Source: Cheiracanthium punctorium (lineage: Eukaryota > Arthropoda > Arachnida > Araneae > Cheiracanthiidae). Taken from it: a DNA stretch of 64,000 nt. A program made the position numbers and the translations under genes. The notes beneath the pieces are model-generated. The model saw only the letters and a program-made list of their open reading frames with translations. It searched no databases and was not told where the DNA came from. Positions 1 to 12,158 of the stretch are shown here, in pieces; position 1 is the first letter of the stretch, and every line of letters starts with the position of its first letter. The stretch is taken from NCBI GenBank assembly GCA_038373885.1, contig JAWZYV010019913.1, positions 1,228,001 through 1,292,000 of the forward strand, in the 5' to 3' direction.

Positions 1-79
1 AAAAGGCGAAATTTGTAAGTTAACAATTATAAATGCATGGGATTTATGCTGAAAAATATTCGACAAGTGGGACTAGAAC

Positions 80-113
80 ACCCCCCCACACACACACACG
101 CACACACACGTGC
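80..113. repeat. C-run and (CA)n microsatellite
   Basis: A run of seven C is followed by about 11 CA dinucleotides, with one G interruption. Simple repeat with no coding content. Confidence 0.9.
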
Positions 114-750
114 GCAACGGGTAACAAATAGAGCTGGGAGAGAAAATCGATAGGCGATCATTATTTATAAGTACAATCATTCTTTTGGATGGTTCCAGTA
201 AACATAATCCTTAAGTGTGCCCTCAGAAAGCAGTCGCGAGGAGTCAGATCGAGACCATACGGAGGCTTACAATTACAGCGCCATTTGTTAACGGCTATTG
301 CAAACACAATTCTTACGTTATTTACGTTATTGAGACTTGATGTACACGCAAAATATTAATACTAAAGGAATGGAATATGTCTAAAGAGTGTCAGCGAAAT
401 TTACTTTTTTTTTCACTTTTCCTCAAACTTTAGGCTCATTACGGAAACTACAAATGGAGCTGAAAATTTACAACTTATTATTGAGTCAATTAAGGTACAC
501 TGAATTGCTGGAGACAAGAAATTTTCAAAAAACTATATATTTTAGAAATTTTTCAAAAAGTTGCTTTTTTTCATTTTTTTTTTCAAAGTCCAAAGCGGCA
601 ACTGAAAACCATACTCAATCGAGTTGAAAATTGGCACACAACTCCAAAATCGAGCCAATTCGGAAAAAAATAGTCTAAAAATAAGCGAATTTCGAAAAAA
701 AAAGTTTTTTCGATAAACTCTAGTGCTCACCCTTTGAAAAAAAAATATAC
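114..750. other. AT-rich DNA, nothing recognised
   Basis: Contains several homopolymer T and A runs. Short open frames on both strands here are Phe/Lys-rich and come from the homopolymers. I see no motif, repeat end or RNA gene. Confidence 0.6.
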
Positions 751-1691
751 ATATCCCAGACAGCACAACAAACTTGCATCAAACTTGCAGCAAGCTTGAT
801 TTATCAATAAACTTGAATTAAGCTTGAAATTTCAAGCCTGTAAGCTTAATGCAAACTTGAATCAAGTGTTCAAGTTTACACTTGCCCAGCTTGCATTAAG
901 CTTGACATAGCAAGCTTAATTTCAAGCTTAAATTTTTCCTAAAAAAATTTCTTAAATACACCCGCCCGTCGGCGAACTCGCCCCACATATTTTATTTTTC
1001 CGCGCATTTTCTCCTCTATGCTGAAATTTCAAATTAATTTAATCTATTTCCATCAACCGTCCGCGGCTGGGATCGAACTCAGGACCAAAGGGCTGGGAAG
1101 CCAGCGTCCGAACCATTCCGCCAATCTGCCTTGCGCTGGCATGACTAAAGTTTGAAGTGACTGCTATGGTTGTCACGCTGTTTTCTAGCGAGATCGATGT
1201 GTGCCCGATGCCGATGTGTTTCTTTTATTTTTCCATGGGATGAATAAAAATAAAAATTATGTTATGTGTCATTTATAGGCTCTACTAATAGGGAAATAAG
1301 CATAATATAAACTTAAAAGCAGCACACGTATTAAAACTTTCAATATCGCAACACTCATGTTGGGCAATACTGTCCAAAATCGAGACAATCGACTGATTTT
1401 GAAATCGATTTCGTAGTATAATTGTATTTTATTTTTAAGAATTTCCATATTTGGAAATATAGAATCTTTTTTGCTTTTAATTCTATGGTACATTTATAAC
1501 TGATGATAAATTATTTGTTAGGTGAATGTGGCTTTCCAAATCAAGCAGTAATCAAGTTGTATTCAAGAATGGCAGTTCAAATGACTTCTCCAAGCTTGCT
1601 GCAAACTTAAAATGAATTGAACTGTCAAGCTTGTATTAATACGTCAAAGAAATGTCAAGCTTGATTTAAGCTTATGTACTGTCTGGGATAT
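751..1691. mobile_element. 941-bp inverted-repeat DNA element rich in CAAGCTTG motifs
   Basis: The left end reads ATATCCCAGACAG (751-763) and the right end CTGTCTGGGATAT (1679-1691), a perfect 13-bp inverted match. Weaker symmetry continues for about 25 more bases inwards. Both subterminal zones (770-940 and 1540-1680) are packed with CAAGCTTG-like hexamers and octamers in both orientations, as in DNA-transposon subterminal repeats. The outer TA or ATAT may be the target duplication. No transposase is present, so it is non-autonomous. A tRNA-like unit lies inside. The superfamily is not assigned. Confidence 0.75.
1061..1130 (-). repeat. tRNA-derived SINE head or tRNA pseudogene
   Basis: On the minus strand an A-box-like stretch (TGGCGGAATGG) lies about 45 bases before a good B box (GAGTTCGATCCC). 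The middle holds a CTTCC anticodon-loop-like sequence inside a GCTGG/CCAGC stem. The spacing fits a polymerase III type 2 internal promoter. The cloverleaf is imperfect, so a functional tRNA is unlikely. It sits inside the inverted-repeat element at 751-1691. Confidence 0.6.
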
Positions 1692-1815
1692 CTAACTATC
1701 TATCTATATATATATATATATATGTATTTCAGTATGACTGTGCAGTATGACATATATCTATCAATCTATCTATCTATCTCTATATATATTTATATTTCAG
1801 TATGACTGTGTTCAG
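1692..1815. repeat. (CTAT)n and (TA)n simple repeats
   Basis: Imperfect CTAT and TA tracts are interleaved with two copies of TTTCAGTATGACTGTG (about 1727 and 1795). This is a small local duplication at the right edge of the preceding element. Confidence 0.7.
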
Positions 1816-2960
1816 TATGTATTGCAGCTGGCTGTGCCGCACAGCTAGCTGCGTCAAAAAAGGGTCTTTAGATCTGTGACACGCGATGAACGTTTCGATC
1901 GTCCGCCATCTTGCGCCTCAAAGTGTTAATAGAGTACCATTGCCGATCAATAGTGAAAAATTAATTAACTGTTATACTTAACCTGTATCGATTTGACTGA
2001 TATTACGCTCAGTTTGAAGCATGGCCCCACAAGGGAGGGGCTGAGTGGACCACTGAGTTCAGGGCCCGGCCCTTAGGGGGCCCCGTTTCCAGTCCTACAC
2101 AGTTTCGATAATTATTACTATAACTAATACAAACTAGAAAAAATATTTTGATATTTCTTATCCAGCGAAATTTAAAAATCTACAGCTAATTATAGCTTAA
2201 ATTTAAAGTACCATTCTTATAATAAACTGTTTCTCTCTATTCTAAAAAAAAGTAAAGGCCACTGTCGCCGCAGCTGGCGCTGTCAAAGCTTGTTGACCTA
2301 ACTCCTCCTAAATCGTACGGAATTTAGTTTCGACTAAGGTGCCCACAGATTCGAAAAATTTCGAGGAACCTGCTAAGCTGATTTAAATTTCGAAAATCGA
2401 ATTATTTTAGAAGATATTAATAAAAAACAGAAAAAATAAACCAAATGGTTGCCAGATTTGGCATAAAATCATTCATTCCTTTGCAACAAAGCGTTTCCAA
2501 GTATCTAGAATCGCGTGAAATTTACAAACATGAATTAGAATTACGCCCATTTTACGCCAAAATAAAAACTATATGAAATCAGTAACTCAAAATGTATTAC
2601 ACAAAGTTGACAATTTTCAAATAGTAAGTTCGCTTAGACAACAGGAGTTTAGAATTAGCGATTATTCGTTTTTCCAAAACAGAATAACTAATATCTTGAA
2701 AATGAAAAATAATTAAAATGCAGATTATTTTAAAGCCAGTTCTCGTCCAGCTGAATTATTTGCTACCAGTAGAAATATTTGGCGGCGTTAACTATGCCAT
2801 TATAGCAGTTATAGTACACTGGATATTTGCTAGCGCGACGAGATGGTATAATTCGTGGTGTTAAGTACGCCAATCTGCAAACGATTATGTAAATGAAAAT
2901 ATAGATAGATAAATATAGATAACGGTTTTCCGGCAACCTTAAATGAACAGTAAATATAGG
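1816..2960. other. Unannotated, one GC-rich patch
   Basis: Positions 2020-2090 hold a GC-rich patch with AGGGCCCGGCCC and GGGGGCCCC, resembling the ends of short hAT-like elements. I found no matching partner end or target duplication. The rest is AT-rich with no coding signal. Confidence 0.4.
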
Positions 2961-2971
2961 TTGTAAGCATG

Positions 2972-3091
2972 TGTAAATCGCCAAATAATGAAAAGTCGCC
3001 GTTGGTGGCAGGCTATCTATCTGTTCCGTAGCTTTTATTAACTTTAGATGTACGCAAGTCGCTAAATAATGAAAAATCGCCACGGGTGGCA
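2972..3091. repeat. 81-bp tandem duplication
   Basis: A 39-base motif at 2972-3010, containing AAATAATGAAAAGTCGCC and ending GGTGGCA, recurs with few changes at 3053-3091. The reading frame on the opposite strand repeats FHYLA because of this. No function is evident. Confidence 0.7.
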
Positions 3092-5836
3092 AATTCGCAA
3101 GGTGTGTCCAATAGATTTTACATTATTAAAAATACATCTGAAACAGATGTTCTGATTTTATTACGCTTTAGCTCCTAATTAATATAACTTTTGAATGGCA
3201 GCATTAAATATCATTGTGTTTCTGAGGAGTGCAAATAATTTTTCCAGCGATTATAAGCGGAGTCCGCACTCCAGGTGGAGTATAGCTCAGGACCCGTACA
3301 ACACGGTTTCCCATAACAAAATATATTCGATGCAAGAACCAAGCAATGTGTAGCTCAGTAACATTCTATCTGATCCAATCTTCGGGTTTTGTCTGCTGAA
3401 ATTATGTCTTTTTTACGAATAAGCCTGATTAGGGGCCGAATGCCTTACGAAAAGCGAGCGTAGCGAGTCTGGGGGCCTTGGCGCCTAGTATCATAAAAGT
3501 TTACTAAAATTGTCATTGAGTGAGTTGTGTGAACATATGTACGTATTATCTCCATACTTTCTTCCAGCCTGGCTCTCCAAGAGAGAGGGACAGTAGGAGC
3601 AGTTGCCCCGGGATTGAGGGGCGGGGGCGTAACTGGATGGAAATTTTATCATATGTGAGATTTTGATTTAAATAAGATAAGTCAAATGTATCCATTACTA
3701 GTAATCTTAAAGTTTAGCGCTTTTAGTATGAAGCTGAATACATTCATTTGTTCTTAATACTTGTCATTTTGTCATTTTGTCATTTTAAAAGTTTTATAAA
3801 TATAGTTTGGACTTACGAAATAGTTACTATAATTATTCCCCATATTTTCAGGTTAAATTACATTCTAAAAAGAGTATGGGTAAGAAATAACAGTGCAAGT
3901 TTAATGGAGCACACGGCTGGAAAAAAATGGGGGGGGGGATGGGGCCCGTGTCTGATCCTGCGTCCAAGGCTTATAATCGAATGTATCGGCCATGGTTTGA
4001 AGTGATATCACACCAAACTGTAAATTTCAGTGATCATCACTTCAAATACAATTAAGATTTACCAGAGCTCGATGCTACTGATTCTACTGATTGTACAACA
4101 CGTGAAATTATTTACCGAAATCTTGTTTAATTATTATGCGTTTGGTGATAAATGCATGCTCATTGATGTAAGTTGATAACCTACTTGAAAAAAATATTAT
4201 GTGCGATTATTTCCGGTAATGAAAGGCAGTAGTCCTTTGTTGTACATGCGTAAAATTCAACTAAAAGAAGTACAATTTTTGTGTATTAATATATGTCTCT
4301 AAGAAAGTGTTAATGATTCGAATCTTGTTGGAAAATGTGGTTCTGTAATCTGCTTTAAAAATAGCATCGGTTATAGCTGTTTCATTTGTCAAATATTGAG
4401 TGTCTTCTGAACGCTGGTATAATCTACTGCTTTCCATATGTAAACAGCATTTTTTGTAGCTGTCATCATGTGAACTACACACATTTTACGCACATAAAGT
4501 GTGTAATAAATTTTGAGGATATTCTTCCAAATCTCTGGATGAAATTATGATATACTCTATAGCATATGAATTTTGTACTCACATTGTTTATAAATATTAA
4601 ATAAAAGCACAGCATTTTTATACATTAACACTTTTTCTCTTGATTGTAAATCACAAAGATGCAGGCAATTTTGAGTTTTCGTTTGGAAACCGTCATATAG
4701 GACATTAATCTTTCTACACAGGAAATAAAGTATTCATTTAGCTCTTTAAACATTTCCTGAAAAATACTTCGCAGACATTTCGACTATAATATGGGCTGAA
4801 GTTATCGGTATTTTAAATTAGGATTCATGGAAGTCTGAATTGGTTGGAAGTCTTTGTTGTTTAGACAATATCGAAATGCTGAATAGCTGCATAATGTAGC
4901 AGCAGGAGTTTCAAAATTTTGTTGGCGTACTACTCATAAGAATACATACATAAACTCAAAATAGCATACAGTCTAATGAAACAGTTCATTTCAACATTCT
5001 GAAACAAGATTTAGAATTCTAATTCTCGATCATGAATGTCACAGAAGTAATGTTCTTGCTTGTGTTTTTAAGTAATGGCTTTTAATTAAAGTTTGGTAAA
5101 CACATATTTATAAACATTTGGATACATAAAAGGAATGAAGGAAACCTTCACATTTAACAAGCAAAATGGTTCATCAGTGTATCGATGAATATTCTACTAC
5201 AGGAAGTAATGTAAAAGTAAAGTAAATAAAGTTAAAAATAGTGGTAAAAGTAAGAGCAATACTCACTTGTTTTTGAATGAAAGAATGTTTAGTTTTTCTA
5301 TCACTTTTCAAAATTTGTATCATCGTTTATAAAGAAAACTGGAGTTCATCTGGAATTTTTTTATGTGAATTAACTCTAAATAAGTTGTGGTGTGTTTATA
5401 TTAAATTGTAAATACTAAAACAATTATAAAATTCAGAGTGTTTTAAATTTCATTCTAAAAATCCCTCAGCGGAAAAGTCTTTGTGCATCTTAAAACGGTG
5501 TTGACTCAAAATCCTATAGCAAAATGAAAAACATTTTCTTAACACATCATTTAATAATCCGCAAGAAAGGATTGTAAATTAGTTTTGAGAAATTAAATAT
5601 CTCAATCAGTTTCACGAGTTATGATTCACAATTGAGATTTTCTCTAATAACGTAGGGTAAATTGGGGTAAGCGGGACAGTAATCTCACTTTATTGCTGTA
5701 CTGCACCTCTTTTAAGAGACGTAAGGTTCGCGTATTTTCAATTAATTTTCTAAAATATCACAGAATTTGCCTCTCTGAACATGCAGACATTTGTCAACAA
5801 TCACAAGTTTTGATTAGGGGTAAAATAAGGAAATAA
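3092..5836. other. AT-rich DNA with isolated GC-rich patches
   Basis: Short GC-rich patches occur at 3245-3300, 3430-3490 (with a GCGAGCGTAGCGAG motif), 3570-3630 and 3915-3965 (a G run). They look like debris of MITE ends, but none has an identifiable opposite end. From 4000 to 5836 I see nothing but AT-rich sequence. Confidence 0.4.
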
Positions 5837-6165
5837 CTCAGTCAAGATAGTCCATTTGCCTTTTTCGATGGGTAAGGTTACTACCAGTCAATATTTTTCA
5901 ACATGCTAATAATAGAACTTGGGGATGGTGAATGATTTAAAGCAGACAGTTTTATTTTAGAAGAAAAAAAATAGTTTTAATCGTTGATTGGTTAAAAAAG
6001 CTCAGTCAAGTTAGCCCAATTTCCTCTTTGTTGGATAAGAGGACCCCGATTCAATATTTTTCAACAGGTTAATGGTATAACTGGATGCTGGTAGGAGGGT
6101 GAAGATGATCTTTTGAATCTTAGGGGAAAAAAATCGTTGATTTATCTGAAACGGTTTTCTACTAG
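5837..6165. repeat. 164-bp imperfect tandem duplication
   Basis: CTCAGTCAAG starts at 5837 and again at 6001. Each is followed by a diverged copy of the same segment, including CAATATTTTTCAACA and a nearby TAATAGAACTTGG / TAATGGTATAACTGG pair. Two units only, no coding potential. Confidence 0.7.
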
Positions 6166-6432
6166 CATTATTTTTGCAATGCGTATCCGATGATAGAAAA
6201 TACATTAATTTTAAAAGTTGTTTGCACTTTCTTTTGTTTGAGCATTTTTACGTTTGAGTTTTACTTTATTTTATGCCATAAAATATTTAAACACAAAAAA
6301 TTGGAAATTTTTTTGAGCTTTCAGCTACATGAAAATAATACGAAACTTTTTGATCATTTATCTGGAACTAAATATTGCATATCGTAAATAGGCTAATAAA
6401 ACTTAAGAATTACAACTTTAATTGGTCTAGGC

Positions 6433-7107
6433 CAGGGATGGGCAAACTTTTTCAGTCGCGGGCCAAAAATTGAAAAAAAAAGTTTAGCGGGCCAAGATAC
6501 ATTTTTCTAAAATTTTAAAAACAATGAAATTGCGATTTCATTTTTAAAAGTTCCTTATATTGCAGTTTGAAGTGAGATGTACTGATTCTAAGGAATGAGG
6601 CTAAATGCTCATCTGTCAGTCTACTTCTGAAAGAATTCTTCCTAAGGTTCATAGTTGAAAATACTTGTTCACATATATAAGATGAAGCAAACATAGCACT
6701 GATTTTCTGGGTGTGAGATATTAAATTTGGGAAACTTACTTTCGATAAAGATTTGTAAAATTCTAACTTTTGCATATTTAGAAACAACTGCTTGAGATGA
6801 ATATTAGATTGCAACTCAATTAATTCAAGCTGCAAATCTGACTTCACTGCTTCACAATTTACGTTGAAAGGCATGGTAAAAATATCGAATTCTGTTCGAA
6901 TGTCACTGAAATCTTGAAACCTGAGTTCGAACTCAAAATGCAGTTTTTTCAAGCCATCTTCATAATTCTTAATATGGATATATAATATATAAGTATATAT
7001 TTTCTTTTAATTACGTCGGACCGACAAATTAAAATTCTATCCGCGGGCCGGATAAAACCTTTCGGCGGGCCGGATTTGGCCGGCGGGCCGTTGTTTGCCC
7101 ATCCCTG
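6433..7107 (-). mobile_element. Internally deleted hAT transposon with perfect 8-bp target duplication
   Basis: The termini are CAGGGATGGGCAAAC (left) and GTTTGCCCATCCCTG (right), a perfect 15-bp inverted repeat. The flanks are GTCTAGGC at 6425-6432 and again at 7108-7115, an exact 8-bp target duplication as hAT elements make. Subterminal regions carry GCGGGCC motifs on both sides. The element keeps only the 3' part of a transposase gene on the minus strand, so the N-terminal finger and most of the catalytic core are gone. Confidence 0.93.
6515..6952 (-). pseudogene. hAT transposase, C-terminal fragment
   Basis: This 145-residue frame is the C-terminal end of a hAT transposase. The hAT dimerisation region is clear: CEQVFSTMN at residues 94-102, followed by K-S-RSRLTDEHLASFLRI at about 106-123, a hallmark of GTF2IRD2/ZBED-type hAT proteins. 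Full transposases of this group are usually 500-700 residues, so at least three quarters is missing. The apparent start Met is an internal codon. The deletion that joined it to the 5' end of the element left no finger or DDE part. The remaining frame has no stops, which suggests the internally deleted copy is not ancient. Confidence 0.85.
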
Positions 7108-7115
7108 GTCTAGGC

Positions 7116-8084
7116 TATATAGACAGCGAAAGAAAGAATTGAATGATGTAAAGTTGGTCAAAAAAAATTAAACCTGTCCATTAGGGTTACGAAAAAAAAT
7201 GTCTGAAGTGGATTTTAATGAAATTTCAATAAAGATTCAGAAAAGGGCTGTTATTCTGTTCAATTCATAAAAAATTTTCCTCGCCAATGACAGAGAAAAT
7301 TGTAACTTAAGTAATTTTAGCACAATCAAAACTTATTTGCTGAAGAAAGTTTCATATTCAAATATTTATACGTTTTGTATTTCCGGTTAAGTTATTCACC
7401 TCTTTCACCCCACATTTTGGTCAAATATTTTCATGTGTTACCTCTACAACGGATCTGTTAGCATTCCAGCGAGTGACAAAGCGTTTTGTGGATGCAGTGG
7501 AATTTAATTTGAAAGTACCATCCATCAGTTTCTGATGAATCTCTACGTTACTGCGTTACAGCCATGATGTGGGGATGAAAGTTTATATTATTTCCATTGA
7601 TATTATCCATTTAAGAATGAAGAAGTAGGAAATAAGAGTATATATAACACGTGAATTCCATCTGGTATGATGAAAAACAGTAATCCTCTCCATTTAATTA
7701 CAGAGTTCCCACCAGTTTCTTTAAGGAAATGAAATCCTCTTATACAGAAATAGAAAATCATTTCGCCAGCCTGGATTCGGAACAGTAATCATTTCACTTT
7801 CTGGCTCGTAGGACTGTTGTAAGATGTATTGTTTTATCACTTTGTAGACGAATAAGTTTAAAGTTGGCCCTGTGCAGTAAAGAGCTCTAATACATGTTTT
7901 ACAAGTCTATCAAGGATATGATGCTGGCAGTTGATGTACGGTGGCTGATCAAATCCCCTTGTAACCCCCTTGTAATTTATAATTTCAATTTCTTTGACTA
8001 GTCCAATTTTTACAGCTGTTGTGTCCCATCCATCATTTTAAAGTTTTTACATGCATCAAATTCATTCAAAAAATTTTGCAGTGC
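7116..8084. other. AT-rich DNA, nothing recognised
   Basis: No element ends, repeats or coding-like stretches were seen between the hAT target duplication and the SINE. Confidence 0.5.
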
Positions 8085-8345
8085 GTGCCGCCCAGGCGGT
8101 GTAGTGTGGCTTAAGAGCCATTCTATCGTGCCTCGGGTGCCGGGTTCAAATCCCGGCTTGAGCATAGATGTTAATTTGTCCGTCTCTTCGTAACGCTGGC
8201 CGCCCACTGGGTGCTCCCATAATAAAATAGCTAGTAATTTGGGCCTTACTAGTGGTAAAATGCTTGATGAGCAAGTGTCCGCCCGTTGGGGCAGTGCGTT
8301 GAAAATGTTCTGTGTAAGTGTTTCAATTTTAGGTATATCTCGTTT
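8085..8345 (+). repeat. tRNA-derived SINE
   Basis: An A-box-like TGTAGTGTGGCTTAAGAGCC (8100-8119) is followed by a perfect B box, GGGTTCAAATCCC (8142-8154), within a CCGGG/CCCGG stem. A tRNA-unrelated body with GGCCGCCCACTGGG and CGCCCGTTGGGGCAGTGCG follows. A T-rich tract with TTG repeats at 8343-8363 may be the tail. Translation of the opposite strand gives the PGFEPGT signature commonly produced by tRNA-type SINE promoters. Confidence 0.7.
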
Positions 8346-8729
8346 TTTTTTTGTTGTTGTTGTTGGATTCATAGCTATATCCACGATTCCAAATTTTTCT
8401 CAATGGCTTCATTCGATTTATAACATGCCATTATAATACTAATATCGAACTACAAAATCTGAAAGAACAGATAATACATCAGTTGAACATCGGTCACACT
8501 TTATCATGAGCATTATATGTTCTAGCGACACACCCTGAAACAAAGGTGCTGGAGGTTTTCTTTTTAGAGCCAATAATAGTTGATTAGAAATCTCATTCCA
8601 AAAGTGCATCGTTTTTCAAGCAAAGGAGATAGAAAATTTTCAAAAAAAATTTTTTAGTCATAACCCCTCTGTCCATAGTTGGACACTTAGCTTTTATAAA
8701 AAAGAAAATCAAAATGATTTTGTTTAGAG

Positions 8730-9558
8730 CAGGGTTTCTTAACCTGTGGTTCATGGACCCCTTGGGGGTCCATGGGTCATATTTTGGAGGTCCGCCGACT
8801 GATCCTAATTTTTAAAATGTTTGCATCAATATTTATCCAGCAGTGGTAACCCGGTACTTCATCCTTAGCGCGCTCTGTATGGCAATCCTGTTTCTTTTTC
8901 CGCTCCTCCGGAGAAGAGAATTTGAGGCGCTTTTTCGCGCATGCTCATTTATTTCTCTTTTGTTTCATTTGAAAAATATTTCAATTCGGATGGAATAAAT
9001 ATAAAAGATGAGTTGTGGATTCGTAATCCTTTTCTTTGTGATATTGACTGTTTCGATGACATGAACCTTGCCAAAGATGAGCTAATTGATTTGAAAACAA
9101 AGTCCTTGTTAAAAATGAATTTCGATTCAAAAACTCTTGGAGAGTTTTGGTCTTCTTTAAGAGAAGCCTACCCATTGCTTGTAAAACGAGCTATGGCAGC
9201 CATTATTCCGTTTGCTACAGTATATCTTTGCGAAGCGGTATTTTCCACACTTATCACAATAAAAACAAAACATCGAAATCGACTGAATGTCGAACATGAT
9301 ATGCGCGTTGCTTTGTCGAAAACCATCCCTCAATTCAATCTGTTAATCAAGAAAAAGCAGCAACGGCCTTCACATTAAAAATTTTAATTTCTTCAAATTT
9401 TTATACTATTGAAATAAAAATAATTAAATAATTAAATAATAAAACAGAATATATTTTGTAATAAATGATGTTTAAGCAATTTTTTTTTACAGAGGGGTCC
9501 GTGACATATTTAAAATTTTTAAAGTGGTCCATTATGCCAAAAAGGTTAAGAAACACTG
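8730..9558 (+). mobile_element. Internally deleted hAT transposon with perfect 8-bp target duplication
   Basis: The left end is CAGGGTTTCTTAACC and the right end GGTTAAGAAACACTG, inverted repeats with one mismatch. GTTTAGAG flanks it at 8722-8729 and 9559-9566. GGGGGTCC-type subterminal motifs lie near both ends. It carries the C-terminal part of a hAT transposase on the plus strand. It is a different hAT family from the element at 6433-7107, judged by the termini. Confidence 0.93.
8941..9378 (+). pseudogene. hAT transposase, C-terminal fragment
   Basis: This 145-residue frame ends with a hAT dimerisation domain. DELWIRNPF at residues 23-31 begins the conserved C-terminal block, FWSSLREAYPLL (69-80) follows, and LCEAVFSTL (97-104) with KHRNRLNVEHDMRVALS (110-126) is the signature. 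Similar blocks occur in ZBED5/SCAND3/FAM200-type hAT-derived proteins. The N-terminal BED finger and RNase-H-like core are absent, so the copy is non-autonomous. No stop interrupts the remaining frame. The first 20 residues are probably not original coding sequence. Confidence 0.85.
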
Positions 9559-9566
9559 GTTTAGAG

Positions 9567-12158
9567 CAACAGATTATGTTGACTTTGATATAGTGTTGGT
9601 TCGCTTAGTCTTAATGCAATATCTTTTTAGATAGAGTTTCGCGGAATAATATGAAAGAACTTTGTTTTGGGCCATGACCAGGAATAAAATTGGCTGGCAT
9701 TAGTGGGTCATTTACTTCACCATAGTGTTGACATAGTTATTCCAATAAAGGAGTAACTGGGCAACCCAATTTTTAAAAATATTTACGGATAGCACAACAT
9801 TTTGAAAAGTTAGGAAGCATTTCATTTTTATGCGGTTTATAAATATGCAACTTATTCTTTTGTACTACTTTTAGTTTTCAGGGGAAAATATTTTAATAGG
9901 AGAAGTCGAATTACAATGTCACTGAATTTTACGAAATCGTTAATGACTTTCGTTAATGACGTTAATAACTTTCCAAAATTTAAATTTAAACTGTGTCATA
10001 AAGTTTTTCGGCGTTATGGAGTAGAAAAAAAGAAACACTGTAGGAGATCATTAATATTGTAGAATTGGAGAAAGCCAAGAGGGTATGGTGACAGATTTTC
10101 CCAACTGGCCTACTCCCCCCACCTGATCCTGTATTTTATTTATTTAAAAATATTAACAAAACACCGCTAACAGGAGATTTACGAAGGGATCTCAAATTAC
10201 AGTTCACCAGACTAACTGATATTTTTTCGGTAAGGAAAAGACCACTCACAGGTGATTACCAAGGAGGGATACACAAAAATTACGTGACAGTTGGGGTTTC
10301 AATGAGATAATAGTAAAACCAAAAATGGAAAATATTTAAGCATGCATTGAAAATTATGCTCGATTAAATTTAATGACCCAACGCTATTGGTAATTATTAA
10401 TATAAACAGGTATATTTGATTCAAGTGTAATAATTATCGCATTTACTAAAAGATGTGGTTTGGTTACTATTAATAACAGCTTATCATTGTACTATTAAAC
10501 TGATAGTTACAGTGGCTAAATTTAGATTATTGCGTATTATCGTTTAAAAAACTACATGAATTCATTATGTTAGTAGTTTATACTTCTTGTAATGGTGAAT
10601 TAGAGAGCATTAATTTTTTTCTCCGAAACATAGTCATGTCAATGCTCAGTAGAGTACATTTGTATCATAATAAAGTACGGACATTAGAAGTTAAACGGTA
10701 TACACTCATATTATTAGTGCACATAAAAATTTATGAAGTTGTTTTAGCATTCAAAATTGCAGCAGACTTTCTGAAACAGAATCTATCATTTCGTTTAGTA
10801 ATTTTTACTTATTACCATTGCCTTGTAATTTTTACGTATGGCGTTATTTCATTAATAACAAATTCCATTGCACTCTTCTTGCGGTGGAAATTAACTACTT
10901 TCCTCAAAGGATGTATTTCCAATGAAATTTCGTCTTTCTTTCTTTCTTTCGATCAAACATATGCACAGCTTTAATGACTTCCTGCTCCTCAGATCATATT
11001 TTAAAAACACCTCCAAATAATTCTTATGGGTGTATCTTTCTTCATTTAAAAGTCATTTCTTCGTGTTCTCTAATCATACACGAGGCCTGAAAAGAATATT
11101 GCGAGTTTCAAGTAATTAAACGGTCTTGCTCACGAGGTTAACATATTGGAGGGGAAATTGTCGTTTCTAAATTACCTTGTTTCGAATCGAATTATAAAAG
11201 ATCATGTGGCAAAAACTAATCAACGAAAATTTACATCGCGTGATTAGCAATGTGGATGGATAGCCGAAGGACTAATTTACATAATAAAAAAATATTTTTG
11301 GTGAATGTCGGTGAAATATAACTTTGAAATTACCCTTGAGAATTGGGTAATCAAAGCTTTCAAAAATACGCAGTAAAGTAGAGAATCCTGCTTATTAATG
11401 ACGAGGCTGCATAGAAAAAGGTTGATTATGACTTTGATTTAAAGTTATTCGTAATAGGGGTTACTATTTAGAAAATTAGTAAAGTTTACTCAATATTTTC
11501 CTTCAGTTTTCAATCACGTTTCGTAATACTCTCTTCGGACTTGTTATGACGACCGATACTCTTTGTTAATTCAAATTTACTTCTATGATGCACTGACATC
11601 GTTGAATGAATGGATAAATCAAGAGAAGCTTTTTAGAAAAAAAATTCACTCTTATTTTTAATCGCACAGAATTGCGAACACTTTTGAAATAAAAATAAAT
11701 GCTTGGATGTTATTTTTTTAGAAATTTTCAAAATTGAATTTTTTTATGCCTTTGAAGTATAATATCAGAGTCACTTTTAGTTTGTAAAAGAAAACTAATA
11801 ATTTTTTTATGATTTCCAATTTTCAAGTATTCAAATTTTTAATGCTTCTACAGAACGCAAAGTTTGTTTTATTATTCTGATTATGTTATTTTCATATTAT
11901 TACTTTCGGATAGAATGTAATTTAAAACTTTAACAAAAATAGAAGTGGTTTAGGACTTCGGACTTTGTAAATCAAATGTGCTCTAACAGGCAAGAATATG
12001 TTTCAACTCAACCTGATTTCTTCTCTTGTATAAGTTGCAAATGCCACATTTTGATTTTTAAAAAACACGAAAACTGGAGAAAAGCGTCTTCCTATACCTT
12101 AAAATAACTAAATTTGAAACTAGGTCCACATATAAAACGCGAGAGAAATAAGAAACGT
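9567..12158. other. AT-rich DNA, nothing recognised
   Basis: A 135-codon open frame at 10567-10974 (+) is rich in Ile, Leu and Phe and has no recognisable domain. I treat it as chance. A C-run (10113-10120) follows a stretch that could be a MITE end, but no partner was found. Confidence 0.4.

Noticed and set aside
1061..1130. Functional tRNA gene
   Set aside because: A and B boxes are present but the acceptor and anticodon stems do not pair properly. The same holds for 8100-8160 and 59785-59851.
2763..3092. 109-codon minus-strand open frame with repeated FHYLA
   Set aside because: The repetition is explained by an 81-bp DNA tandem duplication, and there is no other coding evidence.
2050..3480. 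GC-rich patches at 2050 and 3460 as two ends of one hAT element
   Set aside because: The end sequences are not inverted repeats and no 8-bp duplication flanks them.
3748..4005. 85-codon frame with a glycine-tryptophan-rich end
   Set aside because: The Gly/Trp stretch is translated from a G homopolymer.
10567..10974. 135-codon plus-strand open frame
   Set aside because: Hydrophobic composition typical of AT-rich non-coding DNA, no domain, no supporting signals.
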